Part shown: piece after piece, positions 9,375-19,164 of the stretch
How the letters are laid out: each line of letters opens with the position of its first letter
Numbering within the stretch: position 1 is the stretch's first letter
NCBI GenBank assembly: GCA_944390355.1
Contig: CALXPT010000007.1
Coordinates: 1 to 64,000 of the forward strand
DNA from: an uncultured Alphaproteobacteria bacterium
GTDB lineage: Bacteria; Pseudomonadota; Alphaproteobacteria; RF32; CAG-239
Reading direction: 5' to 3'
Length of the DNA stretch: 64,000 nt
Notes under the pieces: model-generated
Told to the model about the DNA's origin: nothing
Seen by the model: the letters and a program-made list of their open reading frames with translations, nothing else
Database searches by the model: none
Translations under genes and position numbers: made by a program

Positions 9375-10691
9375 ATGCTTCCGCAAGAAATTATTCGCCG
9401 CAAACGCAATCATAAATGCCTAACGGATGAGGAAATAAAATTTTTTATAAACGGCGTAACAAACGAAACAATATCCGAAGGCCAAATCGCCGCGCTAACC
9501 ATGGCCATATTTCTAAACGGCTTTAATAATCGTGAAACCACCACCCTAACCCGAGCCATGCGTGATTCGGGAGATGTATTAAACTGGGCTGAACTGGAAG
9601 GACCGGTTGTAGACAAACATTCGACCGGCGGCGTCGGCGACAAAGTCAGCCTGATGCTGGCACCGCTATTGGCCTGTTGCGGAGCATATGTGCCTATGAT
9701 TTCTGGTCGAGGTCTCGGACACACAGGCGGCACATTGGATAAATTCGATTCCATCCAAGGATATAATACCTCCCCCTCAAATGAAGTTTTCAAAAAGACC
9801 GTCCGCGAGGTAGGATGCGCCATCATCGGGCAAACCGGCAATTTAGCTCCTGCCGATAAAAAAATTTATGCCATAAGAGATGTCTGCGGCACGGTTGAAT
9901 CGATTCCATTGATAACCGCCTCTATTTTATCCAAAAAACTTGCTGCCGGATTAGATTGTCTGGTCATGGACTTAAAATGCGGCAACGGCGCATTCATGGA
10001 CAACCGCAAAGACGCGGTTGCATTAGCCGAGTTAATTGTTAAAGTAGCCGACGCGGCCGGAACCCAAACCACTGCGGTTTTAACCGACATGAATCAGGTT
10101 TTGGGCTATAATGTCGGCAACGCACTTGAGGTTAAAGAAGCCGTAGATTACCTAAAAGGCAAACACATTGACCCGCGCTTGCATGAGATAACATTTGCAC
10201 TTTGCGCCGAACTTTTGGTTAATGCCAAACTTGCCGCCACCCTCAATGAAGCCCAAAAAAAACTCACCCAAGTACTTAAGAGCGGACAGGCTCTTGAAAA
10301 ATTCCAACAAATGGTTAGTGCCTTAGGCGGTCCGCATGATTTTTGCGAAAAAGCAGATTCTTATTTGCCGCAGTCAAAAATCATCCGGCCGGTTTTCGCC
10401 ACCCAAGAGGGCTATGTTTCCGCTCAACAAACCCGTAACATAGGTCTGGCCTTAATCGGATTAAAAGGCGGACGCACTCTGCCGACCCAAAAGCTCGATT
10501 TTGCCACGGGCTTTAGTGAGTTTTGCCACATCGGTGATTATTTATCCGAGGCCAAACCGATTGCCTATATACACGCCCAAACGGAAGAAGACTTTGCGCG
10601 CGCTGCAACCGAACTCAAAGCCGCCATAAAGATTACGGACAATCAACCGAATAACGCCGGCAAAACCATAATCAAAAAAATCAGCCGTTAA
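9375..10691 (+). CDS. deoA: Thymidine phosphorylase
   Basis: It phosphorolyses thymidine and deoxyuridine to base plus deoxyribose-1-phosphate. The start at 9375 is preferred over the in-frame ATG at 9354 because family homology begins at [10 protein letters not shown], and an AGAGGA site lies about 11 nt upstream, inside the end of deoC. The 438-residue length is typical. The signature [14 protein letters not shown] is intact, followed by [15 protein letters not shown], which carries the phosphate and pyrimidine contacts. The C-terminal alpha/beta domain is complete. Confidence 0.96.
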   Translation: MLPQEIIRRKRNHKCLTDEEIKFFINGVTNETISEGQIAALTMAIFLNGFNNRETTTLTRAMRDSGDVLNWAELEGPVVDKHSTGGVGDKVSLMLAPLLACCGAYVPMISGRGLGHTGGTLDKFDSIQGYNTSPSNEVFKKTVREVGCAIIGQTGNLAPADKKIYAIRDVCGTVESIPLITASILSKKLAAGLDCLVMDLKCGNGAFMDNRKDAVALAELIVKVADAAGTQTTAVLTDMNQVLGYNVGNALEVKEAVDYLKGKHIDPRLHEITFALCAELLVNAKLAATLNEAQKKLTQVLKSGQALEKFQQMVSALGGPHDFCEKADSYLPQSKIIRPVFATQEGYVSAQQTRNIGLALIGLKGGRTLPTQKLDFATGFSEFCHIGDYLSEAKPIAYIHAQTEEDFARAATELKAAIKITDNQPNNAGKTIIKKISR

Positions 10692-10704
10692 AGGAGATAA
10701 AAAA

Positions 10705-11898
10705 ATGTCAAGAGCCATAATTTTAATGATGGATTCGTTTGGCATAGGCGGAGCCAAAGATGCCGCCCGTTTCAACAACCAAGGAGCCAATACCTTAGGA
10801 CACATAGCGCAATATAACGGCGGGCTGAAGCTTCCCAACCTGCATCACTTAGGACTGTCGGATGCCGCCTTCGGAGCGAGCGGCCAATACCCCGCAATCG
10901 GAGCTCAAAGAGAAAGTATATTGCAGTTCGGCCACAAATACGGACACATGTCCGAAATCAGCCAAGACAAAGACACGGTATCGGGGCACTGGGAAATGGC
11001 CGGCCTTCCTAATTTAAGCGGCTGGGGACACTTTCCGCCGAACTATCCGTCATTTCCGGAAGATTTAATCACCAAAATATGCCGCAACGGCAAAATTGAA
11101 GGTATCTTAGGCAACAAAGCCGCCTCGGGTACCGTCATCATCCAAGAGCTGGGAGAAGAACACTTAGCCACCCAAAAGCCTATATTTTACACCTCCGCCG
11201 ACAGCAACATGCAAATAGCCGCCCATGAAGAACATTTCGGTTTAGAGCGACTTTATGATCTTTGCCGAATTGCTTACGAATATGTCAAACCCTACAACAT
11301 CGGCCGTATCATAGCCCGCCCGTTCATCGGCGAAAAAAGTGGAGAATTCACAAGAACGAAGAACCATCGCGATTTCACGGCACAACCCTTTGGCGACACC
11401 TTGCTTGACCTCATGAAAGCCTCGGGCAAAAATGTAATTGCCATAGGAGCTATCAATGACATCTACGCCCACCGCGGCATCACCAAAGAGGTTCACGGTT
11501 CGGGATTAAAAGAACTTTGGGATTTAACCTATACCGAAATAAAGAATGCACCGGAAGATTCTCTGATTTTCACCAATTTTGAAGATTTTGACATGCTTTG
11601 GGGACACCGCCGCGACATAAAGGGCTATGCCCAAGGATTAGAATACTTCGATTCTCGTTTATCGGAAATTGCGTTTTGGCTGCGTCCGGATGATTTGGTT
11701 TTCATCACCGCCGACCACGGCAATGACCCTTCCTATGAAGGAACCGACCACACCAGAGAACAAGTACCGGCCATAATGTTTGGCAAAAAAGTCAAAACCG
11801 AAAACATTGCCCAACGCGAAACCTTCGCCGACCTAGGCCAAACCATTGCCGAATATATGCACCTTCCCCCCTTAAAATACGGAAAGAGTTTTTTGTAA
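10705..11898 (+). CDS. deoB: Phosphopentomutase
   Basis: It converts (deoxy)ribose-1-phosphate to the 5-phosphate, linking the phosphorylases to deoC. The 397-residue alkaline-phosphatase-superfamily protein has the N-terminal metal-site aspartate in MMDSFGIGG, the phosphorylated-residue region KDTVSGHWEM, and the C-terminal metal motifs ADHGNDPSYEGTDHTRE. An AAGGAG site lies upstream and deoA ends 13 bp before it. Together cdd, PNP, deoC, deoA and deoB form a complete nucleoside-to-central-carbon route. Confidence 0.96.
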   Translation: MSRAIILMMDSFGIGGAKDAARFNNQGANTLGHIAQYNGGLKLPNLHHLGLSDAAFGASGQYPAIGAQRESILQFGHKYGHMSEISQDKDTVSGHWEMAGLPNLSGWGHFPPNYPSFPEDLITKICRNGKIEGILGNKAASGTVIIQELGEEHLATQKPIFYTSADSNMQIAAHEEHFGLERLYDLCRIAYEYVKPYNIGRIIARPFIGEKSGEFTRTKNHRDFTAQPFGDTLLDLMKASGKNVIAIGAINDIYAHRGITKEVHGSGLKELWDLTYTEIKNAPEDSLIFTNFEDFDMLWGHRRDIKGYAQGLEYFDSRLSEIAFWLRPDDLVFITADHGNDPSYEGTDHTREQVPAIMFGKKVKTENIAQRETFADLGQTIAEYMHLPPLKYGKSFL

Positions 11899-11899
11899 C

Positions 11900-12661
11900 A
11901 TGACTTACTTTGCCCCTAATTTAAATAAGAACAAACATTGCTTTTTCGGTCGACAAGGAGGCGTTTCGACCGGCAAATACGCCGGCTTAAACATCAATGT
12001 CAACTCCGGAGACGCCCCGCAAAACATCCGCCGAAATTATGAAATAATTTGCCAAAAATTTAGCTTAACCCCGCAAAATCTCTTTCGTTTGAACCAAGGC
12101 GTTTCTGCGGATGCCGTTTTCATAACCGAACCGAGCTTTCAACAAATCACGGCCGACGGCGTCGTAACGGATAAAGAAAACATAATATTGTCTCTGTCAA
12201 CGGCAGATTGCGCACCGGTACTTTTGTGCGATGAGAAGGCGCATATCATCGGCGCGGCTCATGCCGGATGGCGGGGTGCCTATAAAGGCATAATCGAAAA
12301 CACCGTTAAGTTGATGATTTCTAAAGGAGCAAAAGCGCACAACATCAAAGCGGCAATAGGCCCCTGCATATTGCAACCCTCACTTGAAATGGGAGCAGAA
12401 GTTTATGAAATGTTTATGGAGCAGTCGCAAGAAAATCAAAAATACTTCGCCCCCTCAAACAATAAAGACCACTACTTGCTGGATTTGGAAACCTACGTTT
12501 ACGACAAATTGATAAAACAAGGCTTGGAAAATATCTCGGCCTCGCATCAAGATACTTATACCCGCAAAGAAGAATATTTCAGCTTCCGCCGCGAAACACA
12601 TGAAGGCACCATCAACCGCCCCAAAGACTTTGCCACCGAATTATCGACCATCGTTTTATAA
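11900..12661 (+). CDS. YfiH/LACC1-family purine nucleoside enzyme
   Basis: The 253-residue protein belongs to the DUF152/YfiH/LACC1 family, long annotated as polyphenol oxidase. Members characterised more recently act on purine nucleosides (phosphorylase, deaminase and related activities). The metal-site motifs are visible: TADCAPVLL, AAHAGWRGA and IGPCILQPSLEMG. It starts one base after the deoB stop, so it is part of the nucleoside-salvage operon, context that favours nucleoside chemistry over phenol oxidation. Confidence 0.9.
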   Translation: MTYFAPNLNKNKHCFFGRQGGVSTGKYAGLNINVNSGDAPQNIRRNYEIICQKFSLTPQNLFRLNQGVSADAVFITEPSFQQITADGVVTDKENIILSLSTADCAPVLLCDEKAHIIGAAHAGWRGAYKGIIENTVKLMISKGAKAHNIKAAIGPCILQPSLEMGAEVYEMFMEQSQENQKYFAPSNNKDHYLLDLETYVYDKLIKQGLENISASHQDTYTRKEEYFSFRRETHEGTINRPKDFATELSTIVL

Positions 12662-12718
12662 GACTTTATTAAATAATTTCAACTAGAATGGCAAAAACAA
12701 ATAAAAGGTTAAAGTATA

Positions 12719-13891
12719 ATGTTTCCAATCGGCAAATTCACCTTATCAATTCTGGGCTTGCGCTTTTTCGGCGCAATGGGCTTTTTCTGGGGCATGTTCA
12801 TCGGACACTTGCTGGTTGACCGCACGATTCTGCGCAAAATCATCAAACAATACATCAGCACGATTGACGACAACATCCGCATCATGTTGCCTTATAGTTT
12901 CTATAAATATTATACCCGTATCGAAAACAACATCTTCGGTATTTTAATCGGTTCGATTCTCGGAGCATTGACATTCGGCTTTCCGGGGTTTATCGTATTT
13001 TTTCTTTTGGGGCACATAATGTTTGATATGCCCGACAACATTTACGTCGGCCGCTTTCGCTCTGTATTTGAAACATTTTGGAACAAACATTGGGGCAAAA
13101 TATTTGGTGTTTTGATAGGCTTAAGCCTCAAGAACAACTTAATTGTGGTAATTGGCGTCATCTTAGGTTTTATAGTCGATTCTTATCGCCTAAACGGCAA
13201 AACCCCGAAAATAAACTTAAACTTCATCACCCATTTTTGGTCAAGAGTAAACTTGCTCAAACTCTACCTCCACTCGGCGCAAGCGCGAGAATTTGCGCTC
13301 ATCCAAGCGATGTCCGGTTTATCGGCCAAAATAGCCAAAGCCGACGGCAAAGTAAGCGAAAATGAAATCCGTATATTCAAGAAAATGTTTGAACTGGATT
13401 ACAATGAAAATTCCAAGATAGCCGACATATTCAATCGCGCCAAAAGCACAACATCGGGCTACGAAAAATTTGCCAAACAACTATCACTCATAGCCAAAGA
13501 CAACTTGGAATTAAAAGAAAACATAATAGAAAACTTATTCAAAATAGCCTCAGCCGACGGCTACCCGACCCACGAACAATTAAACATCTTAAAAAACACG
13601 GCTTACATAATAGACCTTCCCAACGGGAACTATGAGATTATAGAAGAAGAATACACGCCGCGTCCGACCACATCCAGCTCCCCTTTACAAACATACTACG
13701 ATATTTTGGGCGTATCGCCGACAGCCGGCGACACGGAAATAAAGGCTCGCTGGAAAGTTTTGATAATGCAGTATCATCCGGATCACGCGGCAGCCTTGGG
13801 AGCGCAAAAAGAAGAAATTGAAATGCTGACCACGCGCATGGCAGAAATAAACGACGCCTACCAGCGCATTATGAAGAGTCGCAAAATATAA
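12719..13891 (+). CDS. DjlA-like membrane co-chaperone (TerB + J domain)
   Basis: The 390-residue protein has hydrophobic, glycine-rich N-terminal membrane segments (about residues 1-25 and 75-155), a TerB-like all-helical domain (about 195-295, with the acidic AKADGKVSENEI loop and a second IASADG loop), and a C-terminal J domain whose HPD motif appears in MQYHPDHAAAL. This is the DjlA architecture: a membrane-anchored J protein that stimulates DnaK at the inner membrane. The N-terminal membrane region is longer than in the usual DjlA, so the name is approximate. Confidence 0.82.
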   Translation: MFPIGKFTLSILGLRFFGAMGFFWGMFIGHLLVDRTILRKIIKQYISTIDDNIRIMLPYSFYKYYTRIENNIFGILIGSILGALTFGFPGFIVFFLLGHIMFDMPDNIYVGRFRSVFETFWNKHWGKIFGVLIGLSLKNNLIVVIGVILGFIVDSYRLNGKTPKINLNFITHFWSRVNLLKLYLHSAQAREFALIQAMSGLSAKIAKADGKVSENEIRIFKKMFELDYNENSKIADIFNRAKSTTSGYEKFAKQLSLIAKDNLELKENIIENLFKIASADGYPTHEQLNILKNTAYIIDLPNGNYEIIEEEYTPRPTTSSSPLQTYYDILGVSPTAGDTEIKARWKVLIMQYHPDHAAALGAQKEEIEMLTTRMAEINDAYQRIMKSRKI

Positions 13892-13893
13892 TA

Positions 13894-13917
13894 AAGGATA
13901 AGGATAAGGATAAGGAG
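13894..13917 (+). repeat. Hexamer tandem repeat forming the amidase ribosome-binding site
   Basis: Four tandem copies of AAGGAT (the last is AAGGAG) fill the space between the DjlA-like gene and the amidase start. The last copy is the Shine-Dalgarno sequence, 7 nt before the ATG at 13925. Confidence 0.8.
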
Positions 13918-13924
13918 AAACAAA

Positions 13925-14695
13925 ATGAAGATTCGCGAACAGTTTTTGCCCGATTTCAAAGCCCGAACAACCCCTGCCAACATGCTTATTTTCCATTGCA
14001 ATGCCTATGATTTGGATACATTTTGCGGTTACATGAAAGAATACCAAACCTCCGCACATTATTATATAGACGAGCAAGGAGAAATCACACGTTTGGTTGA
14101 AGAAGATAACGTCGCCTACCACGCCGGAAAGAGCTATTGGCGGGGGCAATCTTCCCTCAACCAAAATTCCGTTGGCATAGAACTTCAAAGCAAATCATTG
14201 GGACAAACGCCTTACTCGGAAAAACAAATCAATGCATTAATAGAACTTTCGCAAGACATCATCACGCGACACAAAATTACCCCGCAAAACATCCTCGGAC
14301 ACTCAGACGCGGCACCGGATAGAAAACCCGACCCTGGGCTATGCTTTCCATGGAAATTTTTATCCCAAAACAACATAGGCCTCTACCCACAAGAAATTAA
14401 ATCTCCGAATAATGAGGACATTGCCGCTTTATTGTCCGAAATAGGCTATCAAACTGAAACCCAAGAACAAATACAAGCATCAGCCTATGCGTTTTGTCGC
14501 CGCTTTGTTCCCAAGTTTGTAAAAATAGATACGGACGTCATGCATCTGGTAGACAATGTTTTGCCGCAAGACTTTAGCTTTATGAACGACTTCGGCTTCA
14601 AATGCGTATTAAACTCGGTTGCGGATGTTTACAAAAAAAATGCAAATTCGGCTTCACACCAAAAATGCATTTTTCCACAATCACATCAACGCTAA
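13925..14695 (+). CDS. N-acetylmuramoyl-L-alanine amidase (amidase_2, AmpD/AmiD type)
   Basis: It is predicted to cleave the lactyl-amide bond between N-acetylmuramic acid and the stem peptide. The amidase_2 zinc ligands are visible as IFHCNA near residue 21 and GHSDAAPDRKPDPG near residue 123. The AYHAGKSYWRG and NSVGIEL segments are typical. A C-terminal helical region (about 160-230) looks like a peptidoglycan-binding domain. No signal peptide or lipobox is seen, so a cytoplasmic recycling role (AmpD-like) or non-classical export are both possible. The 3' end overlaps a convergent small gene by 15 bp. Confidence 0.88.
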   Translation: MKIREQFLPDFKARTTPANMLIFHCNAYDLDTFCGYMKEYQTSAHYYIDEQGEITRLVEEDNVAYHAGKSYWRGQSSLNQNSVGIELQSKSLGQTPYSEKQINALIELSQDIITRHKITPQNILGHSDAAPDRKPDPGLCFPWKFLSQNNIGLYPQEIKSPNNEDIAALLSEIGYQTETQEQIQASAYAFCRRFVPKFVKIDTDVMHLVDNVLPQDFSFMNDFGFKCVLNSVADVYKKNANSASHQKCIFPQSHQR

Positions 14696-14938
14696 AAAGG
14701 GCTCGACTTCTTTAAGAAGGGTTTTGCCGTCCAAACGTTTACGATAGATTTTTGTTTCCCTGAGAGAGAGTGTCCGTAACCACGCCCGATAGCAAGTTGG
14801 TTTAATCACCCGATAATTTCTGCGAATTTGACATCCGAGCAAAAAACGATGGTGTTTAACAATTTGCGCCAAGATTTCGGGTAAAGCAATAAAACACATA
14901 ACCGCCAAGGCAAACAAAAGGATTTTTAAGGTTTCCAT
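14681..14938 (-). CDS. Small membrane-anchored hypothetical protein
   Basis: This 85-residue protein is not recognised. The first 25 residues form one hydrophobic membrane helix, followed by a very basic tail rich in Arg, Tyr and Lys. It converges on the amidase with a 15-bp overlap, and its upstream region faces the ruvX promoter. The overlap with a real gene and the lack of a recognisable family mean it could be spurious, but the TM-plus-basic-tail composition is that of a genuine small membrane protein. Confidence 0.45.
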   Translation of the reverse strand: METLKILLFALAVMCFIALPEILAQIVKHHRFLLGCQIRRNYRVIKPTCYRAWLRTLSLRETKIYRKRLDGKTLLKEVEPFLALM

Positions 14939-15011
14939 AATTATAGAATTTTATAATTGTAATTTAACAACGGGGATAGTAATATATTGCACGAATTAGT
15001 CAAGATAAATT

Positions 15012-15485
15012 GTGAGAAAAATATTGAATATCAAAGAATTCAAACAAAACATACAAGAGCACAAACCGCTGATAGGCTTTGACTACGGGAGCAAACGTCT
15101 GGGCATAGCCTTATCCGACTTAATGTGGATGGTAGCAACGGCGCATAAAATTCTCTATCGCACCACCATTGAATCCGACCTTGATGAGATAGAAAAAATC
15201 ATCACAGAAAGAGAGATAACGGGTATCGTCATAGGCCTTCCGCTGCAAATGAACGGTCAAGAGGGAGAAACGGCACAAGAAGCGCGGGCTTTTGCCCAAC
15301 AGCTTGAAAACCGCTTTCACCTCCCGATATTATTTTGGGATGAAAGACTATCTTCATCTGCGGTTGAAAATTTTTTAATCAAAGACTTTGACCTCTCACG
15401 AGCCAAGCGCAAAAAAGTCCTTGACGCCTCAGCTGCGGCTTATATTTTGCAAGGTGCCTTGGATGCATTGAAATATTGCCGATAA
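15012..15485 (+). CDS. ruvX: Putative pre-16S rRNA nuclease RuvX/YqgF
   Basis: YqgF-family RNase H-fold proteins process the 5' end of 16S rRNA; older annotations call them Holliday junction resolvases. The 157-residue protein has the first acidic strand GFDYGSKRLGIALSD, the middle VIGLPLQMNGQEG motif and WDERLSS, then DASAAAYILQ with the last catalytic Asp. The start is a GTG at 15012. It is monocistronic, 60 bp ahead of tolB. Confidence 0.9.
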   Translation: MRKILNIKEFKQNIQEHKPLIGFDYGSKRLGIALSDLMWMVATAHKILYRTTIESDLDEIEKIITEREITGIVIGLPLQMNGQEGETAQEARAFAQQLENRFHLPILFWDERLSSSAVENFLIKDFDLSRAKRKKVLDASAAAYILQGALDALKYCR

Positions 15486-15545
15486 TTTATTATTAACCAA
15501 ATTTATGTACAATCATTTTCAAAAAAAAACAATACAGGTGATAAC

Positions 15546-16865
15546 ATGAAAAAAAGATATTTTTTGGTTGTTTTGTTAGGCATGCTGTTTGCCGCACCGG
15601 CAGCAAGAGCCGAACTTCAAATAGATGTTTCAGGCGGTGTGAGCAATCCCTTACCGATAGCTTTTCCGGAGATGATATCCTCAAGCCCGATAGCCAAGGA
15701 CTTTGGAGAGAGGATTCGCGAAGTAGTGATTGCCGACCTGGAACGCTCGGGTCTTTTCCGCCTGATACCGGAAAACAGCTACATCCAGCAAATAAAATCG
15801 ATTAATGAAGTACCGGCATTTAATGACTGGAAGGCCATTAACGCCAATGCACTGGTGCAAACGGCAATACAAGAAAGCGGCACCGACAGCCTCAAAGTAG
15901 AAATGCGCCTGTGGGACGTCTACGCGGAAAATCAAATGAAAGGACAGTCGTTCTCAACCCCAAAATCAAACTGGCGGCGCATAGCACATGTAATAGCCGA
16001 CACCATTTACGAACGCCTCACGGGCGAGAAAGGTTACTTTGACACCCGCATTGTGTATATATCGGAAACCGGACCTGCCACTCGCCGCATCAAACGCTTG
16101 GCCATCATGGACCAAGACGGCGAGAACCACAAATTTTTAACCTCGGGTTCATCACTGGTTTTAACCCCGCGTTTTTCGCCCAACATGCAAAAAATAACCT
16201 ATCTGTCCTATTCGGGTACGGTTCCGAAGGTTTATATTTTAGATATAGAAACGGGACGCCAAACCTTAGTCGGGAACTTCCCCGGCATGACGTTTGCACC
16301 GGTCTTTTCGCCCGACAGCAACAAGCTTCTGATGAGCTATGCCAACAACGGCAAAACCAACATATATGAAATGGACTTAAGAACCAAACAAACCAAACGC
16401 ATCACCCAGCCGATTTCCATTGACACCTCACCGAGCTACTCGCCGGACGGCAAACAAATTGTCTTCAACTCTGACCGCGGAGGGGACCAACAGCTCTATG
16501 TCATGAATGCCGACGGCTCAGACATTCACCGTATCAGTTTTGGCTCGGGACGATATGCCACACCGGTATGGTCGCCACGCGGAGACTATATAGCCTTCAC
16601 CAAAATGGCAAACGGTGAATTTTATATCGGCGTAATGTATCCGGACGGTACGGGAGAAAGATTACTGGCCAGCGGCTATTTGGTTGAAGCACCGGTATGG
16701 GCACCGAACGGACGTGTATTGATGTACTTCCGACAAGACAAAGGCACATCAAGGAGCAACGCACCGGTCAGATTATACACCATAGACTTAACCGGCTATA
16801 ACGAACGCATGGTCATCACCCCGACCGATGCCTCCGATCCGGCGTGGTCGCCCTTGCTGCCGTAA
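15546..16865 (+). CDS. tolB: Tol-Pal system periplasmic protein TolB
   Basis: TolB links Pal and the inner-membrane Tol complex to keep the outer membrane attached during division. Its 439 residues begin with a clean signal peptide (cleaved after AARA, about residue 22), then the N-terminal alpha/beta domain and a six-blade beta-propeller shown by repeats such as [46 protein letters not shown] and [14 protein letters not shown]. The other tol and pal genes are not in the window, so this copy is separated from tolQRA. Confidence 0.96.
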   Translation: MKKRYFLVVLLGMLFAAPAARAELQIDVSGGVSNPLPIAFPEMISSSPIAKDFGERIREVVIADLERSGLFRLIPENSYIQQIKSINEVPAFNDWKAINANALVQTAIQESGTDSLKVEMRLWDVYAENQMKGQSFSTPKSNWRRIAHVIADTIYERLTGEKGYFDTRIVYISETGPATRRIKRLAIMDQDGENHKFLTSGSSLVLTPRFSPNMQKITYLSYSGTVPKVYILDIETGRQTLVGNFPGMTFAPVFSPDSNKLLMSYANNGKTNIYEMDLRTKQTKRITQPISIDTSPSYSPDGKQIVFNSDRGGDQQLYVMNADGSDIHRISFGSGRYATPVWSPRGDYIAFTKMANGEFYIGVMYPDGTGERLLASGYLVEAPVWAPNGRVLMYFRQDKGTSRSNAPVRLYTIDLTGYNERMVITPTDASDPAWSPLLP

Positions 16866-16893
16866 TAAAAAAACAAAAGCATAAATAAACACA

Positions 16894-16929
16894 AAAAAAC
16901 GCGCTGTTCAAAAGAACAACGCGTTTTTA
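16894..16929. terminator. Bidirectional terminator between tolB and the broken gene
   Basis: An AAAAACGCG-c-TGTTC stem pairs with GAACA-a-CGCGTTTTT around an AAAA loop. It has A and T runs on both sides, so it can serve both converging transcripts. Confidence 0.75.
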
Positions 16930-16932
16930 TAA

Positions 16933-17797
16933 TCAGAGCGAGTGCCAGTCTTTTACAATATCTCCCCATCTGAAACACAAAACAAAGATGCTGAAAATCA
17001 TAAAAATTGCACAAAAGATATGTATACTGGTAACCTCTGCGAATGAAGTAAGCAAATAACCAAGATTACAAGCAATGACAAGTACTCCGGAAATAACAAG
17101 CGCCTTTTTCAACATCAAAAAAATGGTACAGATAAGCAAAAAAAACCGCTATCACACCCGTTAAAAAGACAATTCCATACCATCTTCGTTCAAATGTTAC
17201 AAAATTTTCTTCTTGCTCCTCCAATTCACGTTGAGCTTTCACCAAAAGGATTTTTTGTTTATCGACTTCTTCATCATTTTGGGCAAGCTGGGCACTGAGT
17301 ATCTCTTTTTTCAATCGCTTGACACTTTGCCGCTAATTCGCTGTGTTTTTTTGCCTCTTTGGCAACAAACCTCTCATAACTCTGTTCATAGCTCAAATAT
17401 TTCCAAAGATTAAAGGAATTGCTTTTCTTGGCAGGATTTGAAGTTTTTTCAACTTTTTCTGAGGGGGCTCATTTTGTATCTTAGTCATCGCCGGAACGGG
17501 AGGATTTTCAACCGCCTTGTCTTTAACAATTTTTTCACCAAAAAAACAGCAGAGTCCGCCTAAAACAATAAAAATAATCAAGACATACTTCCACCATCTT
17601 ATTTTCAAATACCATTCATCATAACGCTTGACCTTTTTGGCCGCCTCAATCTCCGCAGCATACTCAACCTTATCAACCTTCTCATAATTAGCCCGCAGCT
17701 TTTTTACTATTCTGTCGCTGAGTAACAAAACCGAAAGGATTAACACCGCACATACAATAATCGTTTCCATAAAAATATCTTTTTTTAAGTTAAACAA
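16933..17797 (-). pseudogene. Membrane protein gene broken by three homopolymer frameshifts
   Basis: Three successive reading frames join into one about 288-residue membrane protein if single-base changes are corrected. From the 5' end, an N-terminal frame (from 17797; possible start 17770) has one TM helix, a charged stretch and a second TM helix. It shifts at a G5 run (17463-17467), where one extra base restores the next frame. The middle frame (SNPAKKSNSFNLWKYL onward) shifts at a T6 run (17306-17311). The next coiled-coil and TM frame shifts at an A8 run (17138-17145) into the last frame with two TM helices, ending at 16933. The family is not recognised. It may be true decay, or homopolymer errors in the assembly. 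Confidence 0.6.
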
Positions 17798-18568
17798 TAA
17801 TAAAATTTCACGCGCCTAACTTAACACCTTTCTTGGTTTTGTCAACAATTTTGTTTATACGCACAAAATCTATCACACCTCCAAAAAACAAAGAATAAAA
17901 TAAGAAGAAAAAAGCCGTTATACAAACTTTTCAAAAAGTTCGATATGTGAGTCGAATAATAAGATTTAAGGAAGAAAAAAGCGCAGTGTACACAGAAGTA
18001 CATGAGCATTTTTTCTATCCGCAAAATCTGTATTAGTCGACCACAGAGCGAACTTTTCCAAAAGTTTGGAGAACGCGGCAAATAATAAGAAATAAGAAAA
18101 ATTGTGAAGAAGTGCTAAGCAAAAACAACCGTTGCTCCGGTTGTTTTTGTCTGCAAACTCTTTGGAACATCTTGTTGAGCTAGGCTGCGAAAGCTGCCGC
18201 GGCGAAACTAGATGCCTAAGGTACATAATAGTACATGACTGAGCAATTTATTCGCAATTTCTGTATTAGTTGCCCGTTATACAAACTTTTCCTTGCAATC
18301 TGAACAATTGCCGTTTATACTCCCTCTGTCGGTTAGAGGTAACCGACGGTGCCTCAAAAACACCTTCAAAGCAAAAAATTCCGTCAGAAAAGGCGGAGTG
18401 CCGGTAATATATTGAATAACGGCGACTGCGCTTTGACAGTTTTTGAGCTCCGCCTGCCTAATTTTAAGGCAGGTGTTTTTATAAAAAACTAGATGCCTAA
18501 GGTACATAATAGTACGTGATCGAGCAAAATATCCGACAATTCTGTATTAGTCGACCATTATACACAAT
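17798..18568. repeat. Non-coding mosaic of repeats and hairpins
   Basis: No convincing gene lies here. A unit beginning AACTAGATGCCTAAGGTACA and running through CTGTATTAGT to a TTATACA tail occurs at about 18205-18282 and 18486-18563; a partial copy lies at 17998-18046. The tail GTTATACAAACTTTT occurs at 17917 and 18277. Palindromes AACTTTTCAAAAAGTT (from 17925) and AACTTTTCCAAAAGTT (from 18051) are each followed by an AATAATAAGA segment. Hairpins sit at 18121-18149, at 18329-18348 (GTCGGTTA/TAACCGAC) and at 18452-18472 (CCTGCCT/AGGCAGG, then T-rich). Confidence 0.65.
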
Positions 18569-19006
18569 TTAAATAGATTTGACCATACGGGCAAACGTAA
18601 TCCCTCCTTCGTCAAAGAGTTCACCCTCTTGCACAAAACCAAGCTCCTCATAAAAACCGACAACGGAAAGCATGGCATGCATAACCACGCGCGTATAACC
18701 GACTTCTTTGGCACGTTTGAGAGCATATTGAACCATTTCATGTCCGACGCCTTTGTGCTGGAAATCTTCATCAACCACAACTTGCATAAGACGAATTTCC
18801 TCATTATCAACCGGCGCAAGGATTAAACCGCCGAGCAACTTATCATCAAGTTGCTCAATACAGGCAATATGCAAATAAGAGGCTTCTTTGGGACGATAAT
18901 AGTCCAAAAACTTTAACCCGAGAGGCTCCAACAAAATTTTATAACGCAAATTGACTAACTCGTCATAACGAGAAGAACCAAAATCAATATCAACCATTTT
19001 ACGCAT
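18569..19006 (-). CDS. GNAT-family N-acetyltransferase
   Basis: This is a GCN5-related acyl-CoA N-acetyltransferase of unknown substrate. The acetyl-CoA loop is seen as VVDEDFQHKGVGHEMVQYA, preceded by the strand EIRLMQVVV and followed by the late strand and FYEELGFVQEGE. The start at 19006 is chosen because GGGGAGG, read as codons in the longer frame from 19021, sits 6 nt upstream and is an obvious ribosome-binding site. It is monocistronic and divergent from lepA. Confidence 0.85.
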   Translation of the reverse strand: MRKMVDIDFGSSRYDELVNLRYKILLEPLGLKFLDYYRPKEASYLHIACIEQLDDKLLGGLILAPVDNEEIRLMQVVVDEDFQHKGVGHEMVQYALKRAKEVGYTRVVMHAMLSVVGFYEELGFVQEGELFDEGGITFARMVKSI

Positions 19007-19164
19007 AACCAGCCTCCCCATAAAAATAAACAGCTCCCATAGAGGTATTTATAGCACAAAAAAACATATCAAACAACCCTAATTTACATATTTAGTATTG
19101 ATAAAAAAATAAATATCATTTATTTATAATCACAAAATGAGGAAAAAATAAGGTAATAAAAAGC

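Noticed and set aside
17966-18507. Two minus-strand frames starting MYLRHLV
   Set aside because: They arise from the repeat unit and continue into unrelated sequence and hairpins; no ribosome-binding site and no common protein beyond the repeat.
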